Shown: in pieces, positions 1-6,766 of the stretch
How the letters are laid out: each line of letters opens with the position of its first letter
Numbering within the stretch: position 1 is the first letter of the stretch
Source: an archaeon
GTDB lineage: Archaea; Altiarchaeota; Altiarchaeia; JAFGQM01
DNA: 20,599 nt
Assembly: GCA_029932835.1 (NCBI GenBank)
Contig: JAOZPI010000004.1
Span: 1-20,599, forward strand
Reading direction: 5' to 3'
Program-made: the position numbers and the translations under genes
The notes under the pieces: model-generated
What the model saw: only the letters and a program-made list of their open reading frames with translations
What the model was told of the DNA's origin: nothing
Database searches by the model: none

Positions 1-168
1 AATCTGACAAAGATCGAATCGAGGCCAAGAAAGGACAAAAAGTGGGAGTACCTCTTCCTGATAGATTTTGAGGGCCACTATAAGGATCCAGAAATCCGGC
101 CACTTTTAAGCTTTGTTAGGGATAATACAACATACTATAAGCTCCTTGGGAGCTATCCACAGGGCTAA
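1..168 (+). CDS. pheA: Prephenate dehydratase, C-terminal ACT domain (5' end outside window)
   Basis: The first 55 codons are open in frame 1 and end at TAA 166-168. The translation carries the motif LTKIESRP near its start, the signature of the phenylalanine-binding ACT domain at the C-terminus of prephenate dehydratase, followed by an ACT-like stretch with a YLFLIDFEGH strand. The family converts prephenate to phenylpyruvate in phenylalanine synthesis, and the ACT domain gives feedback inhibition by phenylalanine. Only the regulatory tail is visible, so the catalytic domain cannot be checked. tyrA, the sister branch enzyme acting on prephenate, lies about 1.9 kb away on the other strand. 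Confidence 0.87.
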   Translation, partial: NLTKIESRPRKDKKWEYLFLIDFEGHYKDPEIRPLLSFVRDNTTYYKLLGSYPQG

Positions 169-173
169 ATAAA

Positions 174-578
174 ATGGCTGGGACGAGGGGAAGAGAGGCA
201 TCAAAGATGCACGGACTGGTGAAGCTGGGAATTCGTTCTCCGGGGCATAAACCAAAGGACGCCTATGTGGCACTATGGACAGAGACATACAAAAGGACGA
301 GAGGACCGAAGGATGCAGAAACCCGTGGCCGACTTAAGGGACTGGTTGAGTATTATAAAGACGCTATTAGATTCAACAAGGACAACCCAAAGGACCTTGA
401 AATGCTCAGGAAGTACCTGTCTACCGAGCTCGCAGCGAGGGAGGACACCTTGAAGGGACTAGGCAATCTCCCGCCACTGGCTCAGAAACTTGCACAGAAG
501 AGAAGGGAGGAATTGAAAACGGAGATAGAGGCAATAACCAGAGCGCAAAAACTCATAGAGAGGATCTCCAACAAATAA
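174..578 (+). CDS. Unrecognised basic helical protein, 134 aa
   Basis: This begins at ATG five bases after the pheA stop and ends at TAA, so it is probably co-transcribed with pheA. A second possible start is ATG 207 (Met12). I do not recognise the family. The protein is rich in Lys, Arg and Glu, has no predicted membrane segment and no Cys pair, and looks mostly alpha-helical, with a Gly/Pro-containing N-terminal part (residues 13-35) and two charged helical stretches (about 45-85 and 100-134). Its tail is followed after one base by the GTG of the next gene. Codon use resembles its neighbours, so it is likely a real gene. A role in nucleic acid binding would only be a guess from charge. Confidence 0.65.
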   Translation: MAGTRGREASKMHGLVKLGIRSPGHKPKDAYVALWTETYKRTRGPKDAETRGRLKGLVEYYKDAIRFNKDNPKDLEMLRKYLSTELAAREDTLKGLGNLPPLAQKLAQKRREELKTEIEAITRAQKLIERISNK

Positions 579-579
579 G

Positions 580-1059
580 GTGGATTTTCTGTTTCCAACC
601 AATCTGGCCGGGCTTTCAGGCTATCTGTTTTTGTTTTTCTCCACCCTCGTACTTTCTGCGAGCCTTTTTTTCCCTATTCCCGTCGTTGTCGTTGTCATAA
701 CCGCGTCTCGGGTTTTGGACCCCCTTCTCGTTGGCATAATTGCTGGCCTTGGGTCCTCCATAGGGGAGCTGTCTGGGTATTTCATCGGTCTCGGAGGTGA
801 GAAGCTCTTGAAAAAAGAAGGGAAGGAGGGAAGAAAATACAACAGGTTTCAGCGATTGTTTGACAAATATGGGTTTTGGGCCATAGCTTTGTCCGCCGTT
901 TTTCCCGTCAGCTTCATAGATGTCACCGGGTTGATGGCAGGGGCCGCCCAATACGGCTGGAAGAAATTCCTCTTGGCGACAATCACAGGAAAGATACCGC
1001 GCTACCTCATCGTCGCATATGTTGGATCTGGAATTATAAGCCTCTTTATCGGTAGTTAG
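580..1059 (+). CDS. Small VTT/DedA-type (YqaA-like) membrane protein
   Basis: This is a 159-residue membrane protein. Hydrophobic segments lie at about 12-42, 46-60, 98-122 and 140-157. Between the first two and the third is a glycine-rich GELSGYFIG element (62-70), then a charged KKEGKEGRKY loop (78-87), and near the end the motif GKIPRY (137-142). This layout matches the VTT (formerly SNARE-associated) domain of the DedA/YqaA superfamily, which includes lipid scramblases; the substrate here is unknown. The start is GTG 580, one base after the previous stop, with an AAGGTGG context; there is no earlier in-frame ATG, and the first internal Met (Met119) falls deep in the domain. The stop codon overlaps that of nob1, which converges on it. 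Confidence 0.75.
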   Translation: MDFLFPTNLAGLSGYLFLFFSTLVLSASLFFPIPVVVVVITASRVLDPLLVGIIAGLGSSIGELSGYFIGLGGEKLLKKEGKEGRKYNRFQRLFDKYGFWAIALSAVFPVSFIDVTGLMAGAAQYGWKKFLLATITGKIPRYLIVAYVGSGIISLFIGS

Positions 1060-1547
1060 CCGCCTTCTCCGTCCCCCCGCTTTATCACATATCTGAACTC
1101 CCTAGAGCCGCACACCTCGCACTCCTCCACATCCCTCCCATATCTCTTGCCACAGGCCATGCACTCCCTTTCCCACTTAATGCTTCTTTTGATCTCTGGC
1201 ATAACCACGCCCTCAAACCTAATCCCCATAATCCTGCAGAGATTTTGGATGTCGTAGTCATCGCTCACCACGACAGCCCTCCTTTCATATCCAAGGGCCA
1301 CGACCGTGAGATCCGTATCTGAGAGCATAGAGCCACTGCCCACTTTGGCCGCCTCCCTCCTTACCCTCTTCACACTCCCCTCACTTGGCTCCACCACCCT
1401 GATTGTGCCCTCCTCTATGGCCTCCTCAACCCTAACTCTTGACTCAATATCCCTCACTTCCTCTATGACTCCTGGGGGCACAATAGCCCCCCTCTCTATC
1501 TCCCTGCCACGATTATTTATAATTGCCGAAGAATCAAGCACCCTCAT
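1056..1547 (-). CDS. nob1: Nob1-like PIN-domain endonuclease with zinc ribbon
   Basis: This 163-residue protein has the archaeal Nob1 layout. The PIN nuclease domain (about 1-115) has Asp5 in the opening VLDSSAII strand, Glu29/Glu30, Asp77 and Asp79 in LSDTDL, and Asp96/Asp97 in SDDYD, which supply the acidic metal site. A zinc ribbon follows, with Cys129, Cys132, Cys143 and Cys146. The known family role is cleavage of the 3' end of pre-16S rRNA during late small-subunit maturation. The ATG overlaps the stop of the upstream TIGR00725 gene (ATGA), so the two are translated together. It converges with the VTT gene, and their stop codons overlap by three bases. Confidence 0.9.
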   Translation of the reverse strand: MRVLDSSAIINNRGREIERGAIVPPGVIEEVRDIESRVRVEEAIEEGTIRVVEPSEGSVKRVRREAAKVGSGSMLSDTDLTVVALGYERRAVVVSDDYDIQNLCRIMGIRFEGVVMPEIKRSIKWERECMACGKRYGRDVEECEVCGSREFRYVIKRGDGEGG

Positions 1548-2032
1548 CGTCCCCTCACTTTGACAGACTCAATAGCCTTCCGCACCGCGTCTTTGGGAGT
1601 GTCTGCGCTCATAACTCCAAATTTTCCATCAGCCAGAAAATCTGCGCTACCCCCGCTCCCCCGTATCACTATAACAACCCTCCTATAATTGAGTGCAAGA
1701 GCGATCTCCGACAGCGTTCCATAATTTCCGTCAATCCCTATAACAGCGTCCGATGCAGACGCTACCAGCAGGTTCCTCCCATATCCCATGCTTGTTGGTA
1801 TTATCACGTCCAAGTACTCATTGGCTTCCGATTTATCCAACGTTGGCAGGATCCCAACTGTGATCCCCCCTTCCTCCTTGCATCCCTTGGCTGCTGCCTG
1901 CATGATTCCTCCCCTGCCCCCACATACAAGAACGGCCCCTCTCCTTGCTATCTCTCTCCCCACTTCCTCAGCGATCTTCAGATTCTCTGCTTTTGCGATT
2001 TCGCTTCCCAGGACCCCTATGTTAATCTTCAT
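1544..2032 (-). CDS. TIGR00725-type SLOG/LOG-like Rossmann protein
   Basis: This 162-residue Rossmann-like protein has the motif GGRGGIM (about 38-44) after a VLVCGG strand, and GNYGTLSEIA, the PGGxGTxxE-like element of the lysine-decarboxylase-like/LOG superfamily. Length and motifs fit the TIGR00725 family, related to LOG phosphoribohydrolases and molybdenum cofactor carrier proteins. The substrate is not known, and the first Pro of the PGG motif is replaced here (DGNYGTLSE), so LOG-type nucleotide hydrolysis should not be assumed. It overlaps the end of tyrA by 11 bases and nob1 by 4 bases and sits between them in one operon. Confidence 0.85.
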   Translation of the reverse strand: MKINIGVLGSEIAKAENLKIAEEVGREIARRGAVLVCGGRGGIMQAAAKGCKEEGGITVGILPTLDKSEANEYLDVIIPTSMGYGRNLLVASASDAVIGIDGNYGTLSEIALALNYRRVVIVIRGSGGSADFLADGKFGVMSADTPKDAVRKAIESVKVRGR

Positions 2033-2888
2033 CCTTCAGAATCCTTTGCGTTCTTTCAAATGCCCCCTTCGTGTCCCCAAAGTGTTTTGCAGCGCTTACC
2101 ATCTCCCCTATAAACCCTCTTTTATCGCCGCGCGAGAGAAGAACCTCCAGCTCTCTTGCTATCTCCATATACTTCTCTCTCGCCTTTTTTGCCTCTATAT
2201 TGTATATCTGTATCTCGCTGTAGAGGTTTGGGTCCTGCTCTAGTATCCTTCCGATCAAATCTATTATGAGCTGGTACACCGGGGAGGCGAATTTCCTGCT
2301 CTCTTCCAGTCTCAAATTCATCTCCCGCATGCAGACCCCGGCGGATATCAGCATAAAGTGTGTCATTCCCTGCACTACTCCCATAACCCTGTCGTGCTCT
2401 TCAGGACTTGCTATTGTAATGCGGCCTCCCTCCCTTCTAATGATATCCTCAAACCACCTCTGCCACTTCTTCCCGCGGATTGGACACAAAACAAAGTTCT
2501 GCCCCTTCAGAGACTCCACACTTGGTCCAAAGACAGGATGGCATCCAAGCACCTCTACCCCTCCGTCTGTTTCCCTCTCCATCGCTCTGCAGGGGAGCGT
2601 TTTTACAGAGGTGAGATCCATGATCATAGATCCCGCCTTTACCGCTGGTGCCACTTCCCGTATTACCTCCACGCTCTTCCTTATCGGAACGCTCACAATC
2701 ACAACATCAGCCTCAGACGCAGCCTTTTTGTTGTCCTTCTCGTACCTCACTCCCATCTCTCTTCCTGCTCTTTTCCCTCTTTCCTCTCTTGGTCCTGTTA
2801 TCACTACCTCTGCCCCATGTTTTTTTAGTACTTTGGCAAATAATCTTCCCATAGCTCCATATCCCCCGATTATCGCTACCTTCACCAT
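2022..2888 (-). CDS. tyrA: Prephenate dehydrogenase
   Basis: From ATG 2888 this encodes 288 residues. The N-terminal Rossmann domain has the dinucleotide motif GGYGAMG (8-14). DLTSVK (91-96) and HPVFGP (117-122) are conserved TyrA elements; His117 fits the histidine that binds the substrate hydroxyl. The C-terminal half is helical, as in the TyrA dimerisation domain. The enzyme oxidises prephenate to 4-hydroxyphenylpyruvate for tyrosine synthesis. An upstream extension to 2951 is open but would run through the divergent promoter and adds residues unlike the family; a GTG immediately precedes the chosen ATG. It is the first gene of the tyrA-TIGR00725-nob1 operon and is divergent from thyX. No fused chorismate mutase domain is visible. 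Confidence 0.9.
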   Translation of the reverse strand: MVKVAIIGGYGAMGRLFAKVLKKHGAEVVITGPREERGKRAGREMGVRYEKDNKKAASEADVVIVSVPIRKSVEVIREVAPAVKAGSMIMDLTSVKTLPCRAMERETDGGVEVLGCHPVFGPSVESLKGQNFVLCPIRGKKWQRWFEDIIRREGGRITIASPEEHDRVMGVVQGMTHFMLISAGVCMREMNLRLEESRKFASPVYQLIIDLIGRILEQDPNLYSEIQIYNIEAKKAREKYMEIARELEVLLSRGDKRGFIGEMVSAAKHFGDTKGAFERTQRILKDED

Positions 2889-2910
2889 CACTAATTTTCC
2901 TTTTTCAGGG

Positions 2911-2953
2911 AAAAAAAACGATTTTAATTCTGCCACGTCTAAAATAATCAAAA
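2911..2953 (+). promoter_or_regulatory. Divergent promoter region of thyX and tyrA
   Basis: Only 65 bases separate the tyrA and thyX starts. A run of eight A's (2911-2918) is followed by ATTTTAATT (2921-2929), 25-33 bases before the thyX ATG, the spacing expected of a TATA box for an almost leaderless transcript. The same A/T block read on the other strand (AATTAAAAT) lies about 33-41 bases before the tyrA ATG and could serve that gene too. Placement is by inspection only. Confidence 0.5.
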
Positions 2954-3649
2954 ATGGAAGTAAAGCTCATCGCACATACCCCAGATCCAGACAGGGTCTG
3001 CGCGGCAGCGGCGTTCACGAGTTGGAAGAAAAAAACAACAGCTGAGCTCTTCGAGGACCTGTCAGACAAAGAGGCTATGGATTTTTTGAGGATGGTAATA
3101 GGGCTGGGTCATGTGTCTGTCACAGAGCACGCCACATTCACATTCAGTATATCTGGGGTCTCTCGCGCTCTCACTCATCAATTAGTAAGGCATCGCATAG
3201 CTTCTTACACGCAACAGAGCCAGCGATATGTGAAATTCAGCCCCGAAGAGCTAAGGTATATAACCCCCCCAACTATAAAGGGAAACAAAGAAGCAGAGGA
3301 GGAATACACCTCAGTGATGGCTGAGATCTCCAATGCATACCAAAAACTACTGAACCTTGGCATCCCACCCGAGGACGCACGATTTGTTCTCCCAAACGCA
3401 GCTGCCACAAATATTGTGGTAACTATGAACGCCCGGGAACTGACTCACTTCTTCAGGCTTCGAACCTGCGAGAGGACACAGTGGGAGCTCAGGGAACTTG
3501 CCACAGAAATGCTGAGACAGGTAAAGCGAGTAGCTCCGGTTCTCTTTGAGAATGGTGGCCCGAATTGTATGGTTGGCCCTTGCCCAGAGGGTAAGCTGAC
3601 CTGCGGAAAGATAGAAGAGGTCAGAAAGAAATTTAGAGAGTTGAAATAG
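2954..3649 (+). CDS. thyX: Flavin-dependent thymidylate synthase ThyX
   Basis: This 231-residue protein contains the ThyX signature RHRIASYTQQSQR (79-91), matching RHRxxSxxxxSxR exactly, and the family element GHVSVTEHATFTF (52-64). ThyX makes dTMP from dUMP using FAD, NADPH and a methylene donor, without using the folate as reductant. The start ATG is the first in frame and sits at leaderless spacing from an A/T box. Its end is six bases from the stop of the convergent metE-like gene. Confidence 0.95.
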   Translation: MEVKLIAHTPDPDRVCAAAAFTSWKKKTTAELFEDLSDKEAMDFLRMVIGLGHVSVTEHATFTFSISGVSRALTHQLVRHRIASYTQQSQRYVKFSPEELRYITPPTIKGNKEAEEEYTSVMAEISNAYQKLLNLGIPPEDARFVLPNAAATNIVVTMNARELTHFFRLRTCERTQWELRELATEMLRQVKRVAPVLFENGGPNCMVGPCPEGKLTCGKIEEVRKKFRELK

Positions 3650-3655
3650 CGCGAC

Positions 3656-4639
3656 TCAGGAGAGCTCCTCCCTCAACTCCTTCACCGCGTCTCCGATTGC
3701 CTTTAGTTTTCTGTACGCGAGCTCCTCGCTTGGTAACAACTTTAACCCGCAGTCCGGCTTTGGGTAGACCTGCTCCGGGCTCAGGAACTCTAAGGCTCTT
3801 CTTATGTTCTTTTTTATCTCCTCCACACTCTCAACTTCTCTTTTGTGGACATCCACCACCCCAAACCCAAGCTCCTTCGTGAAATCGTACTCTCTCAGTA
3901 TATCCAGAGTCCTGAAGTCGCTGTTTGCGAACTCTAGGTCGATCAGGTCTATCTTAAAATCTAGGGCATCTGGGAACAATAGACTGAAATCACCATAGCA
4001 TACGTGCATCGCTGTCTTTGCTTTCAACCCCTTTGTTATTATCTCAAGTGCCTTGGCCTGTAGCTCCATCTCCTCCTTTTGCGGGTGTGTACAGAGCGCT
4101 GGTTCATCTATTTGTATATAAGGGCAACCAGCCTTATCCAGGGCCTTTGCCTCTTTTGCCAGCGCCTCCGCAAGGTCAAGCGTCAGGTCCCACCGATCTT
4201 CGTGTGCCTCGTAAAACGCCCAGTCTGCCATCGTGTAGGGCCCGGTGAACATTTGCTTTACCTCTGCCCGATTCCCAGCATATTCTGACGCAAATCTCCA
4301 ATCATCTAGGGTCATCGGCCCCCTGAATTCAACCCTTCCTGTTACGATTGGTTTTCTGTAGTAGTTATTCCCCCAGATCCTCACCCAATCCCCCTCCTTG
4401 AAGCCGCCAAGGCGTTGGGCAAAGAAGACCTCCATATCCTCTCTTCTTTGCTCCCCATCAGCAATTATATCTATACCTGCCCTTATTTGGTCATCTATGC
4501 AGATCTTTGTTGCTTCTTTTACCACCCTATCGTACTCCTCCTCCCCGATTTTTCCCTCCTTTAGCCTTTTCTCAGCCTCAACGACCTTCGGGGATCGCGG
4601 GTGGCTCCCCACCACAGTGGTTGTCAGTATCCTCTTCAT
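3656..4639 (-). CDS. metE: Cobalamin-independent methionine synthase, catalytic (MetE C-terminal-like) barrel
   Basis: From ATG 4639 this encodes 327 residues, about the size of the catalytic half of bacterial MetE alone. The opening TTTVVGSHPR and the element QIDEP (176-180) are typical of the family. All four zinc ligands are present: His212 and Cys214 in HVCYGD, Glu236 in LEFAN and Cys297 in PDCGL. It should methylate homocysteine to methionine; the donor (folate, pterin or a corrinoid protein) cannot be read from sequence, since single-barrel archaeal forms are reported to be folate-independent in several cases. The ATG overlaps the stop of the upstream paralogue (ATGA), so the two are probably made together. 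A 29-codon upstream extension is open but lies inside that paralogue and is rejected. Confidence 0.88.
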   Translation of the reverse strand: MKRILTTTVVGSHPRSPKVVEAEKRLKEGKIGEEEYDRVVKEATKICIDDQIRAGIDIIADGEQRREDMEVFFAQRLGGFKEGDWVRIWGNNYYRKPIVTGRVEFRGPMTLDDWRFASEYAGNRAEVKQMFTGPYTMADWAFYEAHEDRWDLTLDLAEALAKEAKALDKAGCPYIQIDEPALCTHPQKEEMELQAKALEIITKGLKAKTAMHVCYGDFSLLFPDALDFKIDLIDLEFANSDFRTLDILREYDFTKELGFGVVDVHKREVESVEEIKKNIRRALEFLSPEQVYPKPDCGLKLLPSEELAYRKLKAIGDAVKELREELS

Positions 4640-5592
4640 TTGCTCTCTCCCATCCTGTTTGCAATAGTGCTCAGAAGGTCTACCTTTTTGAGTGCGTATT
4701 CCCTTGGAATAAACTCCATTCCGCAATTGGTTGATATGATAATGTTGTTTGATCCGAGCCCCTCTATTCTCTTTATTACCTCTGCTTCCTCCTCCATTTT
4801 AACGTTTCTTGCGTCCACAAGCCCCAACTGTACGTTTTTTAACCCACTCTGAGCCAGCACCTCATAATTATCAAAGGAGACAGCGTCAACCCCAATATAA
4901 TCTGCCCGAATCTCCGAGAGTTCATCTATGCAGGAGTTGAGATCTCCGAAGTATGTAGCCAGGATGCTCCTTCTTCCCCCCTTTTTACCCTCCACTACAA
5001 GCCTTTCTATATCCTCCTTGACGCTGAAGAACAGATCCTTGTCCATATTATACGACAGAGATGGTTCATCTATTTGCACATAATCCGCTTCCACCCCCCT
5101 TATCTCATCGCGTAGAGCGCTGGCCATAGCAGCAATCCCTTCGGCCTTGTCCTTATAGTACTTATCCTCTGAGAGGTCGTAGAGGGTATATGGCCCAGGA
5201 ATCACAACTTTGATCGCCATTCCGGGGTTTACCTCCCTTAGAATTTTCACTTGCTCCCTTATCCAACCCCCCCTGCTTCTAATCTCCCCCCTTATAATAG
5301 GCTTCCTATAATACGCGTTATTGTCATAGAATCTTATCAAGCCCCCCATTTCCACTCCGTCAAAGTCTGTTGCAACGGATGCCAAAAAGTCGTCCCATAT
5401 GAGCTGGCCGTCTGTTATTATATCCAGGCCTGTTTGATCCTCAACGACAGCTCTAACCCCCCTCTTCAGTACCTCTATATCCCCCTCTCTCATCGCATCG
5501 TCTACCCTCTTCTGTTTCCCATACCTCTTTATCTGGTACTCTCTCAAAAAATCCGGGCGAGGAAAGCTACCAAACGAGGCACTCAGAATCAT
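4636..5592 (-). CDS. MetE-like barrel with degenerate zinc site (MetE N-terminal-like partner)
   Basis: From ATG 5592 this encodes 318 residues homologous to the next gene: ASFGSFPRP at the start, YYRKPI (95-100) and QIDEP (173-177) are shared. Where the partner has HVCYGD this protein has ATYFGD (212-217), so the zinc His and Cys are replaced by Ala and Tyr. The Glu position appears to be Asp236, while Cys290 (NCGME) remains. Loss of zinc ligands recalls the non-catalytic N-terminal barrel of full-length MetE, so a structural or substrate-binding partner role is inferred. A longer frame exists upstream but runs into the tRNA-Gln gene, and ATG 5592 matches the family start. It is first in a two-gene operon. 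Confidence 0.82.
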   Translation of the reverse strand: MILSASFGSFPRPDFLREYQIKRYGKQKRVDDAMREGDIEVLKRGVRAVVEDQTGLDIITDGQLIWDDFLASVATDFDGVEMGGLIRFYDNNAYYRKPIIRGEIRSRGGWIREQVKILREVNPGMAIKVVIPGPYTLYDLSEDKYYKDKAEGIAAMASALRDEIRGVEADYVQIDEPSLSYNMDKDLFFSVKEDIERLVVEGKKGGRRSILATYFGDLNSCIDELSEIRADYIGVDAVSFDNYEVLAQSGLKNVQLGLVDARNVKMEEEAEVIKRIEGLGSNNIIISTNCGMEFIPREYALKKVDLLSTIANRMGESK

Positions 5593-5610
5593 TGAGTTTT
5601 TAGAATATGT

Positions 5611-5623
5611 TAAAATAAAAAGG
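5611..5623 (-). promoter_or_regulatory. Probable TATA box of the metE-like operon
   Basis: Read on the minus strand this is CCTTTTTATTTTA, centred about 25 bases before the ATG at 5592. That spacing implies a leaderless or near-leaderless transcript starting between the tRNA-Gln gene and the first metE-like gene. Confidence 0.5.
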
Positions 5624-5664
5624 CATTGAAGAACACATACCCGTAAATAACCGCCGCCTAAAAA

Positions 5665-5737
5665 TAGCCCCGCCAGGATTCGAACCTGGGTCGCCGGGTC
5701 CAAAGCCCGACATGATTGACCACTACACCACGGGGCT
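5665..5737 (-). tRNA. tRNA-Gln (anticodon UUG)
   Basis: Read on the minus strand, the acceptor arm AGCCCCG pairs with CGGGGCT and the discriminator base is A. The anticodon loop is CTTTGGA, with anticodon TTG (complement at 5701-5703) on a TCGGG/CCCGG stem, and the T-arm is CCAGG-TTCGAAT-CCTGG. A1:U72 with discriminator A matches archaeal tRNA-Gln. CCA is not encoded; ATTTTTAGG follows directly, and the T run may end transcription. It lies 29 bases after tRNA-Glu and is probably transcribed with it. In archaea Gln-tRNA is usually formed from Glu-tRNA by GatDE. Confidence 0.95.
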
Positions 5738-5766
5738 GCTTTTTCACCACTCTTTTTTAAATAGAG

Positions 5767-5841
5767 TGCTCCCGCCGGGATTTGAACCCGGGTCTTCGGC
5801 TCGAAAGGCCGAAATGATTGGCCGCGCTACACCACAGGAGC
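5767..5841 (-). tRNA. tRNA-Glu (anticodon UUC)
   Basis: Read on the minus strand, acceptor GCTCCTG pairs with CGGGAGC (one T-G pair), with discriminator A. The anticodon loop CTTTCGA gives TTC (complement at 5803-5805) on a TCGGC/GCCGA stem, and the T-arm is CCGGG-TTCAAAT-CCCGG. The flanking bases could extend the acceptor pairing by two, but the seven-pair reading gives the normal 75-base tRNA. CCA is not encoded. Confidence 0.95.
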
Positions 5842-5875
5842 ACGATCTCGCTGGAAGGAATTTAGAGGAAATGAA

Positions 5876-5883
5876 TATAAAAA
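5876..5883 (-). promoter_or_regulatory. TATA box of the tRNA-Glu/tRNA-Gln unit
   Basis: On the minus strand this reads TTTTTATA, 35-42 bases before the first base of tRNA-Glu, implying a 5' leader of about ten bases. The same octamer occurs before rps19e, psmB and ilvB. Confidence 0.6.
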
Positions 5884-5940
5884 GATACCCATGTATGTGA
5901 AGCAACCCCCTTTTACCCTCTTATTCTCCTGATATCAAGC

Positions 5941-5948
5941 TTTTTATA
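5941..5948 (+). promoter_or_regulatory. TATA box of the rps19e operon
   Basis: TTTTTATA in the context AAGCTTTTTATAGCC. Transcription would begin near 5968-5973, leaving a leader of roughly 50 bases before the ATG at 6020. That is long for this window, where most genes look leaderless. Confidence 0.55.
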
Positions 5949-5965
5949 GCCTTACTCTCTAAATT

Positions 5966-6010
5966 CCCGTAGATTTCCCTGAAAATAGGGAACAACGGGC
6001 CGAAAGGTCC
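5966..6010 (+). promoter_or_regulatory. Structured leader of rps19e: overlapping alternative hairpins
   Basis: CCCGT (5966-5970) can pair with ACGGG (5995-5999), enclosing TTCCCT (5975-5980) paired with AGGGAA (5987-5992) around a GAAAAT loop. The GGG of the outer arm also belongs to a second hairpin, GGGCC (5997-6001) - GAAA - GGTCC (6006-6010), closed by a GNRA tetraloop and with one G-U pair. The outer stem and the second hairpin share bases 5997-5999 and cannot fully form together. The second hairpin ends nine bases before the start codon. Pairing is seen directly; a regulatory role is inference. Confidence 0.45.
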
Positions 6011-6019
6011 AGTTCTAAG

Positions 6020-6448
6020 ATGACAACAGTTTATGATGTAGAGGCTAACCTGCTTATAAAAGAGGCTGCCGAGGATCTAAAGAAGAGGATAAAAGCTCCG
6101 GAATGGGCACCGTTTGTCAAGACTGGGGTTTCGAAGGAGCGGGTTCCTGATGATCCGGATTGGTGGTATGTTCGTGGGGCATCTATCCTACGGAAGCTGT
6201 ACCTCAAGGGGCCTATGGGTGTCTCCAGATTGAGATCAGAATACCGAAGCAGGAAAAACCGGGGTGTGAAGCCGGAGAAGTCTTACAAAGCATCTGGCAA
6301 GATAATACGCCTTGCTTTGCAACAGCTTGAGGAGCTGGGTTATGTGAAAAAAGCCAAGGGCAGGAACCAGGGAAGAGAGATTACACCAGAGGGGGTAAAA
6401 TATCTGGACAATATGGCGCACAGGGTAAAAAATGGGCGAGCTGGATGA
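6020..6448 (+). CDS. rps19e: Small subunit ribosomal protein S19e
   Basis: This 142-residue protein has typical S19e elements: the start TTVYDVEANLLI, the PEWAPFVKTG segment (27-36), WWYVRGASILRKLYL (48-62), a winged-helix core and the basic end GREITPEGVKYLD. S19e exists in archaea and eukaryotes but not bacteria and joins the head of the small subunit. It is the first gene of a translation cluster and overlaps the next gene by 17 bases. The ATG follows a leader with alternative hairpins. Confidence 0.95.
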   Translation: MTTVYDVEANLLIKEAAEDLKKRIKAPEWAPFVKTGVSKERVPDDPDWWYVRGASILRKLYLKGPMGVSRLRSEYRSRKNRGVKPEKSYKASGKIIRLALQQLEELGYVKKAKGRNQGREITPEGVKYLDNMAHRVKNGRAG

Positions 6449-6764
6449 GATAAGGGCAAGGAAATTGAAGGAATTACAACAACTTCAACTTCAGCAGAAT
6501 CAGGAGGAGATACAGAGACAGGTCCAACTAGAGCAGGCTATGCGCCAGATAGACGCCATCATAGGCAAGTTCCTGACCCCAGAGGCGCAAAATCGTCTCT
6601 CAAATCTCAAGCTTGTGGATCCAGATCTGGTCCAGAAGTTGAAGATCTACCTGGCTCAGCTTTATTCCGCAGGACAAATACAGCACATAAATGATGAGCA
6701 ACTGAAGGACATCCTCATAAAACTAAAATCTGCGAAGCGAGGGATCAACATAAAGAGAATCTAA
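6432..6764 (+). CDS. PDCD5/TFAR19-family DNA-binding protein
   Basis: This 110-residue protein begins with a charged, glutamine-rich helix (about 1-35) followed by the family block FLTPEAQNRLSNLKLV and a helical C-terminus ending in basic residues (KSAKRGINIKRI). Archaeal members are annotated as double-stranded DNA-binding proteins and are homologous to eukaryotic PDCD5; their cellular role is unsettled. It sits between S19e and L39e, the common archaeal order, overlaps S19e by 17 bases, and L39e starts two bases after its stop. Confidence 0.92.
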   Translation: MGELDEIRARKLKELQQLQLQQNQEEIQRQVQLEQAMRQIDAIIGKFLTPEAQNRLSNLKLVDPDLVQKLKIYLAQLYSAGQIQHINDEQLKDILIKLKSAKRGINIKRI

Positions 6765-6766
6765 GA

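Noticed and set aside
2266..3045. A 259-codon plus-strand open frame opposite tyrA
   Set aside because: It lies antisense to a clear tyrA with conserved motifs, has Ser/Pro/Leu-rich shadow composition, and runs into the thyX start.
5593..5703. N-terminal extension of the upstream metE-like gene
   Set aside because: The extra codons translate the tRNA-Gln 3' half and the intergenic promoter; homology begins at ATG 5592.
5753..5763. TTTTTTAAATA between the two tRNAs as a separate tRNA-Gln promoter
   Set aside because: It is only about 16-26 bases from the tRNA 5' end, too close for the start to precede the tRNA; co-transcription from the tRNA-Glu promoter is simpler.
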